Source: Pollenia angustigena
Taxonomy: Eukaryota > Arthropoda > Insecta > Diptera > Polleniidae
Reading direction: 5' to 3'
NCBI GenBank assembly: GCA_930367215.1
Contig: OV884056.1
Span: 195,651,310 to 195,715,309, forward strand
DNA length: 64,000 nt
Part shown: one piece after another, positions 35,345-46,763 of the stretch
How positions within the stretch are numbered: the first letter of the stretch is position 1
Layout of the letters: every line of letters begins with the position of its first letter
Notes under the pieces: model-generated
What the model was told of the DNA's origin: nothing
Seen by the model: the letters and a program-made list of their open reading frames with translations, nothing else
Database searches by the model: none
Made by a program: the position numbers and the translations under genes

Positions 35345-38300
35345 TTAACTTAAACTTTCAGCAATACTGTCACGTATATTATTTGCGGTGTTTGTTAAAG
35401 TAGTATCGGTTGCATCAAATTCATTTTGCTCATTTATTTCATCTTTTGTATGTTCTACTCTTACATCTTCCGGTTGTTCAAGTTTAAGCTTATTACACAA
35501 GTTGTTTAAAGCGCAACAAACATTGATAATTTGGACAACTTTCAAGGGTGAATAAAACAATGTTCTTGACAAACATCTGAACCTGCTTTTAAGCACCCCA
35601 ATTGTTCTCTCCACCACATTTCTTGCAGAAGCATGTCTTTTGTTAAATCTCTGCTGAGCAATTCCTGTTGCATTTCTGTAAGGAGTTATTAGGAAGGGTT
35701 CAAGGGGGTATCCTGAGTCTGCTAGTAGCTAGGAGCCGCGCTCGCCATTTTCATATTTTTCCATAAAAAAATTTCGAGCAGTGCTCATACTAAATATGAA
35801 AGAGTCATGACTTGAGCCAGACCTAGTCGCATCAACGGCTTTAATGATCATTTTGTAATCGCAGATCTGAAAATAAACCAAACAATATTGTAATAACTAT
35901 ATTTTGTACCCATAAGTTACTTACAATCATAGCATTTATGCTATAATATCCTTTTCTATTAAAAAATAAATGCTCTTCACCTTTTGGTCCCTTAATTGCA
36001 ACATGAGTGCCGTCTATACATCCAATAATTCCTGGAATGCCATACTTTTCATAAAAAAATTGTTTAGACGCCCTTAAATCTGCTTCGCTAGTGCTTATGT
36101 TTATGAATCCAGGAAAAATTTTTCTTTCCAACAGGCGCAACATTTTTGAAAAGCATTTTGAAACAGTAGTGCGATGCATGCCAATATTTGTGTCATTTCC
36201 AACAAACCGTTGAAAACTTCCCTCTGCAAAAAATCTTAAGGCAGCCTCCAATTGTATTGTAAGAGGAATAGATGATCCTGTTGGCCTACTTCCGATTTTA
36301 TTTAAAACTATGATAAAGCCTTCCTTGCTTAATCGAAAATATTGAATAAATCTAAAGAATAAATGTGTTCATATACATGGTTTTATTTGCAATCTATTTT
36401 ACAATCAAAAATAATAAGCAAACTTCATGACTTTTAAATAACATACATTGAGTTTTCCTTAAAACTCAAAAAAAAAAAAAAAAAAAAAATCAAATTTTTC
36501 TTTTGTAATTTAAATAGGATTTGACATACATATTAAAGCTTTCTATTTTCGGAAGGGAAGGTCAAGAACGTGATGCCTTTTAAGTCTCTGGATTTCATTG
36601 CTATCATCTAACAGGTTTATTGCTAGCACATTGGAATGATTACTTAGTCTATTAAGGTATCTTTCACTGAAGTTATTGATCTCATCTTTTACCATTAAAA
36701 TTCGAAGATCTCTGTGTATGTTTTTGTTGCTGATAAACCATGGCGCATTTGTTAAAAGTCTGAGTGTTTTTGACTGGTATCTCTGTAATATCTCAACGTT
36801 CGAATTACTTGCAGTTCCCCAAAGTTGGATGCCGTATGTCCATATAGGTTTTAGTATTGTTTTGTATAACATAACCTTATTTTCCAAGCTTAAGCTTGAT
36901 CTTGGGCCCAATAACCAAAACATTTTTCTTGTTTTTAATTTAAGTTGCTCACGTTTCTTTTTGACATGCTCTTTCCAAGTAAGTCTTCGATCAAGATGTA
37001 GGCCTAAATATTTTACAGTGTTGCAGCTCGGTATAGCTGTGCCATTTAAATAAACAGGCAAGCAATCATTTTTTCTTAGCGTAAATGTAACATGAACAGA
37101 CTTTGTGTTATTAACTTTAATATTCCATTTTTGAAGCCAATCTTGAAGAAGATTCAATTGATTTTGTAGCATCTCGGAAGCTATTAACGGCGATTCGTTT
37201 GATGCTAATAAAGTAGTATCGTCTGCATACGTATCAGTAGTAATATTTTCATCTGTTGGCATATCTGATGTAAAAATTGTGTACAAAACTGGTCCCAGGA
37301 CACTACCTTGTGGAATACCCGCGTTAATACAACCAAAACTTGAATAATTTTCATTTATGCTCACAAAAAAGGACCTGTCTTGAATATATGTTTTTAGTAC
37401 CAAATAATATGGGGCTGGGATGAGGTTTTTCAATTTATACAGGAGTCCACTGTGCCAGACTCTGTCAAAAGCCTGTTGAACATCTAAAAATACAGCACAA
37501 CAATACAATTTTCTTTCTAAGGCGTATGAAATGTTATTAACAATCCTATGACACTGTTCTGGTGTTCCATGTTTATGCCTAAACCCGAACTGATAATCCG
37601 GTATAATATTTTGTTTTTCTATTAGTCTCTTTTCTCTTTTTTTTATTTAGTCTCTTTAAAAAGAGCCTTTCAAAAATTTTTGAAAAACTTGACAACAAAC
37701 TGATAGGTCTATAGGATGCAACATTATTTTCGGGTTTGCCAGGTTTTACAACCATGATGATTTTTGCATATTTCCATTGCGATGGAAAATGGTTTAGCCT
37801 TAATATAGAATTGTAAATTGTTGTGAGAAAAATAATTCCTTTTTTTGGCAAAGATTTTAAAATCTTGGAATCGATATTATCGTAACCAGGAGTTTTGTTA
37901 TTATTCAACTTATCAATAGCTTTTCCTACTTCGGCTAGGGATATTGGTTTAATAGGGCGATCCATTTGACAAGGAACATCTAAAAAGCTCTCAATATCAG
38001 CTCTTACAATGGGATTGTTTAAAATAAATGGGTTAAATGTTGTTTCTAAGTGTTCCTTAAAAGCATTGGCCTTGCTGATGTCTGTTCTACACCACTCACC
38101 GCTTACATTTTTTATTGGGATGTTTCTTTTTATTGGACGTTTTAAATATTTAGTTGCATTCCACAGTTTATGCTCATTATCATTAGTTACCGCATCCAAA
38201 TTTTTTAAATAATTGCTTAATAATGCGTTTTTATAATCGTTTATGCGGTTTTTTAATTGCTGAGATGCTCTGTTAAAATTTGTTTTATCTAATATGCTTC

Positions 38301-39464
38301 TAGTGCTTTGATATATTCTCCTTAATCGTCTCCTATTTGCAATTAGCTCTCTAATTTCAGTCGATAGCCCAGTTGTTTGCTGCTGCTGCTGTGGAGTAGC
38401 TATAAATGCTGCTTCATGGATCAAGTTGGTGAAAGTTTCAATGGTATTCTCCAAGTGATAGCCATCATTAATTTGTAAATTAAGATTTATATGTTCTTCT
38501 ATCCAGGATGCAAACTGTTGCATATCAGTTCTAGAAGAAAGTACTTTAAAATTCTTTGTTAAAGTTTGAATAATTAAGTTGAGTGTTAAAACTACAGGGC
38601 TGTGATCTGAGCTTAAGTCAGCACAGTCAATTATATCCATAGATGTCCTTGCTATACCTTTATAAACAAAGAAATCCAGAAGATCAGGTATTTTCTGTGG
38701 ATCACTGGGCCAATATGTGGGACTACCTGTAGATAATACAGAATAATTATTTTTGCAAATGCATTTATATAATTCCCTTCCCTTTGGATTCACCAGACGA
38801 GATCCCCACCAGGGGTGTTTTGCATTATAATCCCCTCCAACAATAAATTTTGCACCAAGCTGTTTAAAAAAGTTTTCATATTCTGTACACGTAACATTAT
38901 GTCTTGGGGGGAAATAAATAGAAAAAATACTGATCTCATTATTATCGCATGTTATTTTTACACCAGCAGCTTGCAAAAAGGTTTCTTCAACTGGAGAAAG
39001 TATTTCATATTTAATATTAGATTTTATCAAAATAGCAGCACCGGCATGAGCTCTATCATCGGGATGGTTAGCAACAACCAAATCGTAGTCTTTTATTTTG
39101 AAAAAAGTTCTATTCGTGAAATGAGTTTCTGAGATTAAAAAGATATCAATGTAATTAGTTTTAATGAATATTTCTATTTCATTTGTGTGTCTATGCATTC
39201 CATTTGCATTCCATATTGCTATCCTTAAATTTATTTGCATATTTTGGCCATTAACATTGACATCATGTTCATTAAATTTTCCATCATTTTTTCAAGTCTG
39301 TATATACATGAAACATAACTAAAAATTCACATTGCTACTTACGTTTCCTCGGGCAAACTTAAGGGGTCAGATTTGTCTCGTAAGCGTTTCCGTCGTACAT
39401 ACTCACTTGCATCGTTTGTATTAATTTCATTAAGAAATAAATAAAGAGCAACAGCATAAGGCAT
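35345..39464 (-). pseudogene. HARBI1-like Harbinger nuclease, one stop codon
   Basis: Three exons on the - strand: 39464-39343, 36351-35925 and 35866-35345, 1071 nt in total. Donor GTAAGT occurs twice, with TTTAG and TTTCAG acceptors. Phases agree, giving 356 codons before the stop, the usual HARBI1 length. The start is MPYAVALYLFLNEINTNDAS. All three catalytic residues are visible: D in GIIGCIDGTHVAIKGPKGEE, D in SGSSHDSFIF and E in NVVERTIGVLKSRFRCL. A single TAG at 35731-35729 breaks the frame between the second D and the E, at GERGS-LLADSGYP, where W would be expected from one base change. Intron 1 (36352-39342) has been enlarged to 3 kb by a LINE. The protein would cut and join transposon DNA at TWA targets. 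Apart from this stop it looks recently active. Confidence 0.85.
36543..39300 (-). pseudogene. Jockey-clade LINE: endonuclease and reverse transcriptase
   Basis: The 5' end is truncated within ORF1. Its last codons (EKMMENLMNMMSMLMAKICK) end in a TAA overlapping the ORF2 start at 39240. ORF2 begins with an APE-type endonuclease: IAIWNANG, SETH, GGDYNAKHPWWG and DLSSDHSPV hold the catalytic N, E, D and H. The reverse transcriptase follows with PGYDNIDSKILK, ASYRPISLLSSFSKIFERL, QAFDRVWH, AGIPQGSVLGP and the active site YADDT near 37210-37230. Around 37625-37650 a 16 nt insertion, apparently a local duplication of AGAGACTAA, shifts the frame. The remainder to the stop at 36543 is open. There is no clear poly(A) tail; a long A run on the + strand at 36470-36490 is in the wrong sense. 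It lies in intron 1 of the nuclease gene in the same orientation. Confidence 0.9.
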
Positions 39465-40026
39465 TTTGTTTTAAAAAAAATATGTTTTTAATAATTTTTT
39501 TCAAATACATGCACAAAACACAGTATATAGTTGTATTATACAATTTCAAAAGGTTTTATTTATAAAAGACAAATTGGAATGAAACAATGGAGGAATATGC
39601 AATCGATCGAAATCCGTCACACGTTTAACGATTTGAAAAAGCTATTTACTTTTTAAATCGAACAATTTCCATCACATACCTGAATATTTGCCATTATTAA
39701 AAAATATTTGTGCATGCATAAATTTAAAATGAGAAAAGTAAAAGAAAGTACGTAGTTGCCAGTTCGTATTTTTATTTTGGAAAAAAACGGTATTTACTTT
39801 AGTGTTGCCACATTTTTAAAAATTATTTTATACAGAAGTTCTGAAAACGTAAAATAGTTGAAGGTAACTTTATTCCTCACTAGTGCTAAAGATACCATTA
39901 ACAATATCGATCTTTAAAGGTAAGTCGTGAAAACGGGTCTAAACCTTATTGCAGTAGTGTGTCTATTTTGTGGTACATTTATAAAGTTTTAAAATAAATA
40001 ACTTAAAACTCAAAATATTTATTTTA

Positions 40027-40236
40027 CACAGAAAAAATTCTGTTCACCAATTAAAATATTAATCAAAAATAAAATCAGTTTTAATTAACAGCTTCATCAA
40101 GTGATAAAAACGTTTAATCAAGTGAATTACACGTTTAATTTATACTATTTATTTGTTTACTGGTGCAAATTTGATTAAATTTTTTAATAAATATCACAAT
40201 TTTTATATTAAAATCAATTGTTACTTTTTTCTGCGT
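40027..40236. mobile_element. 210 bp MITE with ACACAGAAAAAA ends
   Basis: It starts CACAGAAAAAATTCTG and ends TTACTTTTTTCTGCGT. The interior is made of TTTAATCAAGTGAATTACAC-like repeats. The ends match the MITE at 5155-6421, though the interiors differ. Confidence 0.55.
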
Positions 40237-40945
40237 AACCCGTAAACCAAATGCGTAGAATTTGATTCAAAAGTAAATCAGTGTTTATAAGTTTTACTAT
40301 GTAAAAATAATTACAAGTACTGTCAATTTTTTTTTCTCAATTTCCATCGAAACATAATGCAACGTTCGACAAGAAATTAAGTTTAGGATAAATGTTGTAT
40401 TCAAATTGGATTTTATTTAGACTTCGCCGCAAGTACAACAGTTTTCTTAACAATTTTGTTATATAAACTTTTTTTAAAATTAAATAACTAGCCCAGATTC
40501 TTTTTCCATTCTATATAAAATCAAGATTTTAAAAATGTTAAAAATGTTACTATTCCTTTAAATAAATTCTATGTAATAATTATAAAATATTTGATTTTAT
40601 TGCCTTGAAAACCCGACTGAAAAAGTATACAAAACTGCGACTTATTTTCGCTCTGCACACCACATTTAAAATTAGGCATTATAGAGAAACTGATTTAAAT
40701 GGAAATTCAACTATTTTTGCATACTATCTACCCAGTATATATTACACTGGCCAATTAATTTTTAACCTATAGACCAGAAAATACTTTTCTAAGGATTGGA
40801 AATGTGCTGAAGCCGACCTCTAAAATAAATGTTTAACCTTCGTAATATCTTGGTCCTTCTCAAAGATATCATTACTGAATTTAGAAAAATATCATTTTAG
40901 TCACGAAATTTTTGCAAGATTTTTTTATAATTTTGATTTTAGACA
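40237..40945. other. AT-rich DNA without a gene
   Basis: I see no reading frame or repeat pair in this stretch. Confidence 0.45.
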
Positions 40946-41640
40946 TGTCAGTTGAAAACACGCTCACTTTCGAAAAAAACAAAAGAAAAGAACAATGTTT
41001 GCGTCAAATAGCTTCTAGTTATCCTAAGCAGTTTGGGATTAAAATCCAGCATTATCAGTTCACTAGGATAAGAGTTATGAATCCAAATGCGGAACCAGTA
41101 CCCTTAAAAATTGATAAATTTGTTAAAAAACTAACATAAATGGTGGTTTATTAAAAAATTTACATAAGATTTTGCACGAATTTTGTATTACTAGATAACA
41201 TCGGTCCATAATTTACCATCCCATATAAAGCCAGCTCTAGAAATTGTTTGTAGCAGAATTTGGTCATTCGTAGTTTCACAGTAGAAAATGTCGCTAAAAT
41301 CGGCCCATAGTTTGCCATATTTCCCATATGATGCCCGCAGCAGACTTATGGTGTTTTCTTTTCTACAAAAAATGTGACATTTTATTTAAAAAAAAAAATG
41401 CAATTTGGAGTCTGTTTTTTAAAAATTTTGCTCCCGAAAAGGGTGGGTTGTTTTATTCTAAAAAACTCACCCTTTTTTGGAAGAAACATTTTTATGAAAC
41501 AGACACCAAATTGCATTTTTTTAAATAAAATGTCACACTTTTTTGTAGAAAAGAAAACACCATTAGATATTGTGGTAAACTTTGTCCGATCAAAGCCAAT
41601 TATCCACCATTTGACGCATAATTTAGCAGCTTTCAAACAG
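40946..41640 (+). repeat. mini-me/DINE-1-like fragment with a MITE
   Basis: 40946-41140 is close to 21456-21640: GTTGAAAACACGCTCACTTT, CCTAAGCAGTTTGGGATTAA, AAACTAACATAAATGGTGG. ATCGGTCCATAATTTACC and CCCATATAA repeats follow. The MITE at 41350-41561 interrupts it. The short frames at 40912-41139 are part of this repeat and not a gene. Confidence 0.75.
41350..41561. mobile_element. 212 bp palindromic MITE
   Basis: The inverted ends are GGTGTTTTCTTTTCTACAAA and its complement. The arms continue through ATGTGACATTTTATTT and ATGCAATTTGGAGTCTGTTT, leaving almost no loop. Frames on both strands look alike because of the symmetry. Confidence 0.85.
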
Positions 41641-42365
41641 AATACCGCACTTGATCATTAAGAGGATATTAACTAAAATTTTTTTATTTTTTCTCTTTTT
41701 GGAGAAAAATTATATTTTGTTACTGGCACATTTTTTCATTGTTTTATTATTTTGCTTTTAACATTTTTATAAAATATACGAATGTTTTCAAAGCTCGTTT
41801 GCAAACTACAAACATTACAGTCGCTCTTTACACAAGTTGGTATAGCCGACGGTTGTTTTTTCGCCGCCGTCGTTGAAAAATTTTCAATTTTAGTAAATTT
41901 TGGTCGCCGTCAACGATATGTGTTACTGGCGTTCTGAACGTCTGCAATGTCACATCGGCTTCGAGTGCAATGTTATGACATTTATAACGTAACGACGTAA
42001 TCTCTTTTGATAGTTTTCGACATGAGTTACAGACACAGTTTTTTCTCACTTTTCGAGAAACGGTGGAATATTTTATTTCACATTTATTCGATGCAAGAAG
42101 TTCTCACTAAAGTTACAGAACATGGGTACTGAGTATTTAAATCTAAATATAGCAATATTAAACTTAAATAATTAAAGTTTTAAAGAATTTTATCTTTAAA
42201 GCATATTACGAAGCGGTGGCTATTGGTAATAGAAGCTCGTATTTTTCCTTATTTACTTTCTATTATGTTGGAACGTTAAAATATTTTTAAAAATTTTCAG
42301 TAGTGGCATTAAGGTTGATAATTTCAAAATCAGTCATCGGAATGTCACAATAACGTGGCAGTTTT
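41641..42365. other. AT-rich DNA without a recognised gene
   Basis: A GC-richer patch at 41840-42060 has a 73-codon frame on the - strand, but no domain or neighbouring exon supports it. Confidence 0.4.
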
Positions 42366-42540
42366 TATACCCTTCACCAGAGGTAAAAGGTTTGCCCTTT
42401 CGCTTGTAATTTATACAATATTGATCTTTGATCCCTTAAGGTATTATAAATATTCTGCGTCCTTAAGAAATGTAAACTTGACTCAAGGATGTCCTTCTGT
42501 CGATTAAATTGGAGGTTTTGAAGACCCAGATATGATGGGG
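42366..42540 (+). repeat. Decayed mini-me/DINE-1-like 5' fragment
   Basis: TTTATACCCTTCACCAGAGG, then TAAATATTCTGCGTCCTTAA and GTCCTTCTGTCGAT follow the motif order of the 19078 element. It is heavily diverged. Confidence 0.5.
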
Positions 42541-42769
42541 ACTTGGTAGTTACACATTTATGTCACATATAATCTAGAATTGTTTGCTTTTGAGATTCAG
42601 CCAGATCGGTGCACAAATGGCTTTGATATAACTAACGAATATTTAAAAAACTGCAGTTGAAATAGTAAAAGTCATAAGATTGTGCTGTAACTTCGACTTT
42701 TTAATTTTTTTATGGGACAAAAATAAACTGTTACTTTTACTTCTGATTTAATAAATGTAAACAGTCTAA

Positions 42770-43109
42770 TGGCCATTTTCTCAATGTATCGACAAACTGT
42801 CTGTTACTTAATGTTAACATAAATTTATTGGAACGATAAACTGTCCGTTAACGATTTTGGGTTGCTCAATATACCGACAAAAAACATTGTTTTCAGCTGG
42901 CAACGCCACTCAAAATACATGTAAAAGTTGGGAGTCAGCTGATTGAATTTATCTGTACGGCAAATAAAAGGAAAATAAATAATTGGCAGATGAGTGCCGG
43001 TTAGCTTTGCGATAAAATCGAAGCAAATGAGACATTGAGAAAACCAAATTTCTTTAATGTGCAGTTTTTCGTTGGGAAAAAAGATAATTGCCTAATGAGA
43101 AAATGGCCA
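42770..43109. mobile_element. 340 bp MITE with TAA duplication
   Basis: The ends are TGGCCATTTTCTCA and its exact complement TGAGAAAATGGCCA. TAA flanks both sides (42767-42769 and 43110-43112), the TWA duplication typical of PIF/Harbinger. No coding content. Confidence 0.75.
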
Positions 43110-43214
43110 TAAGTCAAAGTAAATGCAAAATACGAAAAGTTGTTTGTACACAACAAAGAACTCCGGCAGACGATATGTTCGTAAGTTTTTTATTTGGCTG
43201 ACTAAAACTTTTAA

Positions 43215-43538
43215 AGCTGGAGGTCCATACCACGTGTTTTCGCCTCCACGCAGCGCATGCTTTTATAACCTTAGTTGCATTCTACGTTTCAAGTTACATG
43301 CAACGCTTTTTATGCAGCAACAGCACAAGTAAAATAAAATTAAATTTGTAAAAATCAGCTGATTTGTTCGAACGCTGCTTGTGACGCTTACAAAAGTAGA
43401 AAGTAAACCTACTTTTCGCCTCAAAGCATCTACGCTTTTGTGCATGTAACTTACTACGTATAACTACACAGATTCTACTTTTTTGACAGCTGCGTATGCT
43501 GCGAAAAAACGAGTAACGCGTAGTGTGGACCTACAGCT
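43215..43538. mobile_element. 324 bp MITE (copy 2 of the 11531 family)
   Basis: It begins AGCTGGAGGTCCATACCACG and ends GTGTGGACCTACAGCT, with TAA directly on both sides (43212-43214 and 43539-43541). It matches 11531-11828 in reverse over nearly all its length. The extra 30 bp near 43345-43385 (CAGCTGATTTGTTCGAACGC) is absent from the other copy. Confidence 0.85.
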
Positions 43539-43540
43539 TA

Positions 43541-44134
43541 AGGTGCATGTAGACGACATGTTTTTTACATCTGAGTTGGCAACTTTTCAAGTCACATGTA
43601 ATTGTGCATGTCTGTCAAAATTGCTGTTTTACAGAAGGTTTATAATATTCGGTCACAAACGTACATGTAATTTGCTTCTGACATTCTTTCTTTCAAAAAC
43701 CAAAATAAAAATGCCGCCACGAAAATTTTTATTTACGCCGTAAAATAGTTTAGCCATCTTAACATATTTTTCTTTTAATTCAAAGATACCAATTTAGGAT
43801 ATTATAATGAAACGGTTTTTATATATGTATATATTTACATAAATTCTATTCAATAGTGGGATTGATCATACATATCTCGGTATTGTAAAATATTAACTTC
43901 AGCCGGCTAATGATTCCGTCAATAGTGGACGCCGCTGCCGGTTTCCTCTCCTGATTTCTGATGTCAGATGGTTTGTCAGAAGAAAATAGAGCACGCTCTA
44001 ATTGAAATTTTGTCAGATGACTTTGCATCTGACTTACAGAAGCAAAGTAAAAAAGCTAACACACGACATGTATGCATTTTGCAGTGAGATATTTGACATG
44101 TTAGATGACAAAAACATGTCGTGTACGGTCGCCT
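43541..44134. mobile_element. 594 bp MITE abutting the previous one
   Basis: The left end AGGTGCATGTAGACGACATG and the reversed right end AGGCGACCGTACACGACATG form the inverted termini. TTA flanks both sides (43538-43540 and 44135-44137), again a TWA duplication. Its left target overlaps the right target of the neighbouring MITE. A 60-codon open frame (43846-44028, -) within it has no recognised homology. Confidence 0.7.
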
Positions 44135-44845
44135 TTAATAAATGGCAAATTTTACGCAGATAGGATGTTGTGTGTGTGTTTCTGTTTTGTTTTTGAATTG
44201 CTTTGTGGTTGTTTTTTGCTTTTACTTTGACTTCGACTGTTTACATTAAATAAATCGGAAGTTAAAACAACAGTTTATTTTCGTCCCATGAAAAAGTCAT
44301 AGAAAAAGCAATTTTTTGATTTTGACTGTAGTTTTTTAAACACTGACATGTAGTTAGTGAAAAGAAATTAGAGGAATATTTTATAATTTTAACAGCTTTT
44401 AGTGCATTTAAATATTTTATTTGAAAAAGCAAACCATTCTTTAAGTAAAAAAGAAAAATTTATTTTTATTTACTAAGGGACTTAAGAAGAATATTAAAAG
44501 TTAAACGTTCACTCTGTCCAAGTTTATTCGTCGTACGAAATAGAAATAAGCCTATCGGAGAATTGTGTGTATTTTGGTATATACAAAAAAATGTATTTTA
44601 TTTCTGATGACGACTATTCGTTACGAAAAATTCTTCGTTCGTTCCAATTGTGTTCATTCCTATAATAAGTTTATCGTTAAAAATTTCTCTATCTCAAACA
44701 AAAACTCTACTTTAGTTAATGTGAATAACTTACTCAAACTTCAAGCGTACCTAAATGCATTTTTGACAGCTACCCCTCACCTCCTAGTTTATCATATTGC
44801 TTTAAGATCTAGTAGAGTTTTAAAACTAGTGTTTTTCATTAAATT
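44135..44845. other. AT-rich DNA without a gene
   Basis: It has short T-rich low-complexity stretches with TG runs near 44170. I see no gene. Confidence 0.4.
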
Positions 44846-44849
44846 AATA

Positions 44850-44955
44850 GTTACCAATACGCTTGTCTGCAGGAAGGAAACGAGAGTCTCTGGCGGGAAT
44901 CGAACCCGCAACCCCGGGGCTGATAGACTGGCTCACTGCTAGCTTTTTCTATGAA
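44850..44955 (-). repeat. tRNA-like SINE or tRNA pseudogene fragment
   Basis: In reverse complement, GCGGGTTCGATTCCCGC (44909-44892) is a perfect T-arm with B box. About 35 nt upstream, TAGCAGTGAGCCAG resembles an A box, but the spacing is too short for a complete tRNA and the acceptor stem does not close. This fits a SINE head or a pseudogene, not a functional tRNA. Confidence 0.6.
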
Positions 44956-45159
44956 AATTTGTTCAACAAACTTTTTATGAATCAAAAACTTTTTTATGAA
45001 CATGGATGCGGGTAAGAATATCGTATGTGACAGATTTGGAAACAAATTTAAAAAAAGGACAAAAGATGAATTTTTATGTTCGATTTTGATATTAAACAAT
45101 ATTGATTATGTGAAGATTGTCTCTGGCGTTGAGCTAATTTTTCGCCATTAAATAAATGT

Positions 45160-45245
45160 TATATTTTTATACCCACACCACAATAGTAGAGAGGGTATTA
45201 TGCATTTGTGCTGATGTTTGTAAAACCTTCGGCAGCCCTAAAGGG
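45160..45245 (+). repeat. mini-me/DINE-1-like 5' fragment
   Basis: TTTTATACCCACACCACAAT, GAGAGGGTATTATGCATTTG and TGCTGATGTTTGTAAAACC match the start of the elements at 28204 and 52433. The rest is missing. Confidence 0.6.
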
Positions 45246-45246
45246 G

Positions 45247-45572
45247 ATTCTGGTAGTGGGATATCTGAAATAATTTTGGAACTTCAGAAATTCAGTTTTG
45301 ATAAATTTCGTTTTAAAAGTTCAAAATAGCACTCTTTTAAAATTCAATTTTCTTAATTTCCAAAATTATTTTAGATACACCGCTAATAGGGTCCTTAAGA
45401 GGATCTCTTGGAGCACCATTTCCCTATAGTGTGTTGTTAGTAAGATTCCATATTTTTCCAAAATGTTCACTATTCCTCGCCAGAAATTTCTGTAAAAAAC
45501 GAAATTTTTCGAATCTGAATTTCTGAAATTCTAAAATTATTTCAGATATCCCACTACCAGAATCTTCTAAAG
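45247..45572. repeat. Inverted repeat of about 70 bp arms
   Basis: GGATTCTGGTAGTGGGATAT at 45247 is matched in reverse near 45545-45572 (ATATCCCACTACCAGAATC), with further pairing around ATTTCTGAAATTCTAAAATT. It is probably a MITE; its termini are not sharp. Confidence 0.7.
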
Positions 45573-45812
45573 AACTATTTTCTGATGTGCGACCGGTTCC
45601 ATTTCCCCGAAAATCGTCCTAAATACACTTCATTCTATTACAGTAGCACTGTTAAGTGCAAAGTTAACTTCAAATAGTTGCTGTTAGGAAATTGTGGTGG
45701 ATGTCTCCACTAGTTAAATACCTATTTATCTTCAAACACATCCATAGTTTGTATCCCGAATATGCATGATTAAAAAGAAAAAAAAAAAAAAAACAAAAAA
45801 AAGTTTATTCTT

Positions 45813-46763
45813 GCAAAATTAAAATTAAATAAACATGGCGTTTTAGCATAATTCGGGCACGCTGAATCCAATGGTGCCCACCGTTTTTTTTAGGTTAGCT
45901 CTTGTTTTCGAGATATACCGTTATTTCGAAAATGGAGGAGGTTGCACAACATATATTGTCGTAACTCAAAGATGTTTTAGTTTACTGATAGGTCAAATGT
46001 ATGACCAAGCCCACTTTATTTTTTATCTCTATCATTTATTTCTAACATATCTACATGGTATCTCCATTCCTTAAGGGGGTCCCATACAAACTGTTCAATG
46101 CAGGCTAGAAATATATTGAAGAAAAAGAAAGTCCCACAAATGCCAAGGAGTCGCCCCTAGTGGGAAATAATGTATGACCGACTTCAATTAATTTTTTGTC
46201 CTTAACATTTTCTCGAGATATACTTATCACCACTTCTTAGGAGGGCTCCCATACAAATATTGCGTTTTATGAAAATCTTAACTTAATTAAAATTTGTCGA
46301 CTTTTGTGCATAAAATCAAAAGTTGTAAAACGATTTTAATCCTTTATGGCTTGTTTTGTTTGCAGCTTCGTTTTTTATATGTCTGCAAATTTATTATAAT
46401 ATTTATTATAATTATAAGCCTAGCTGCATTTTCTAATGTTTTATGAATTTTTAAAAAACAAAAATTTCGAAATTTTGATAAAAAAAAATTATTTTTTTCA
46501 AAAAAAAAAAAAAAAAATTATGTTTCAAAAACGACTGCTCGTATTAGAAAAAATCTTTATTTTTTAAAGGAAATTTTATTGCGGAATTTCTATTTTTTAG
46601 TAATTTCAATAAACTAAACCGTTTTTGAGTTTCGAAATAACTGTATATCTCGAAAACAAGAGCTAAGTTAAAAAAAAAAAAAAAAACGGTGGGCACCATT
46701 GGATTCAGCGTACCCGAATTATTCTTAAACGCCATGTGCCCAGTTTGTCTAATTTTGCAACTA
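45813..46763. mobile_element. TIR element with arms of about 120 bp
   Basis: TTGCAAAATTA at 45813 and the block AATCCAATGGTGCCCACCG with GCTCTTGTTTTCGAGATATA are mirrored at 46640-46763. The interior repeats GGGGGTCCCATACAAACTGT and GGGCTCCCATACAAATATTG. The 63- and 67-codon frames in the arms resemble each other only because of this inversion. No transposase was found. Confidence 0.75.

Larger units (their letters stand above)
32026..39939. mobile_element. PIF/Harbinger transposon with both genes
   Basis: The inverted termini are GGCCCGTTTTCACGACTTA at 32026 and, reversed, GACCCGTTTTCACGACTTAC ending at 39939. Flanking triplets are TTA and TAA, close to the 3 bp TWA duplication of Harbinger. 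Inside both ends lies an inverted GGTATGTGATGGAAAT. The 7.9 kb carries a Myb/SANT-like gene (+) and a HARBI1-like nuclease gene (-), the paired proteins of this superfamily. In vertebrate Harbinger systems the Myb-like partner brings the nuclease to the nucleus and binds the termini. Insertions, a LINE and a B-box repeat, account for more than half of its length. Confidence 0.9.

Noticed and set aside
36470..36490. Poly(A) tail of the Jockey element
   Set aside because: The A run is on the + strand, whereas the element runs on the - strand and should show T there.
36676..37053. 125-codon + strand frame (and 38009-38212, 38815-39132)
   Set aside because: Antisense shadows of the Jockey endonuclease and reverse transcriptase.
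41374..41661. 95- and 84-codon frames on both strands
   Set aside because: They mirror each other because the region is a palindromic MITE.
44892..44909. Functional tRNA gene
   Set aside because: Only the T-arm is well formed; A-box spacing is too short and there is no closing acceptor stem.
44565..45099. Frames of 125 (+) and 82 (-) codons
   Set aside because: They overlap the tRNA-like repeat on opposite strands and have no domain.
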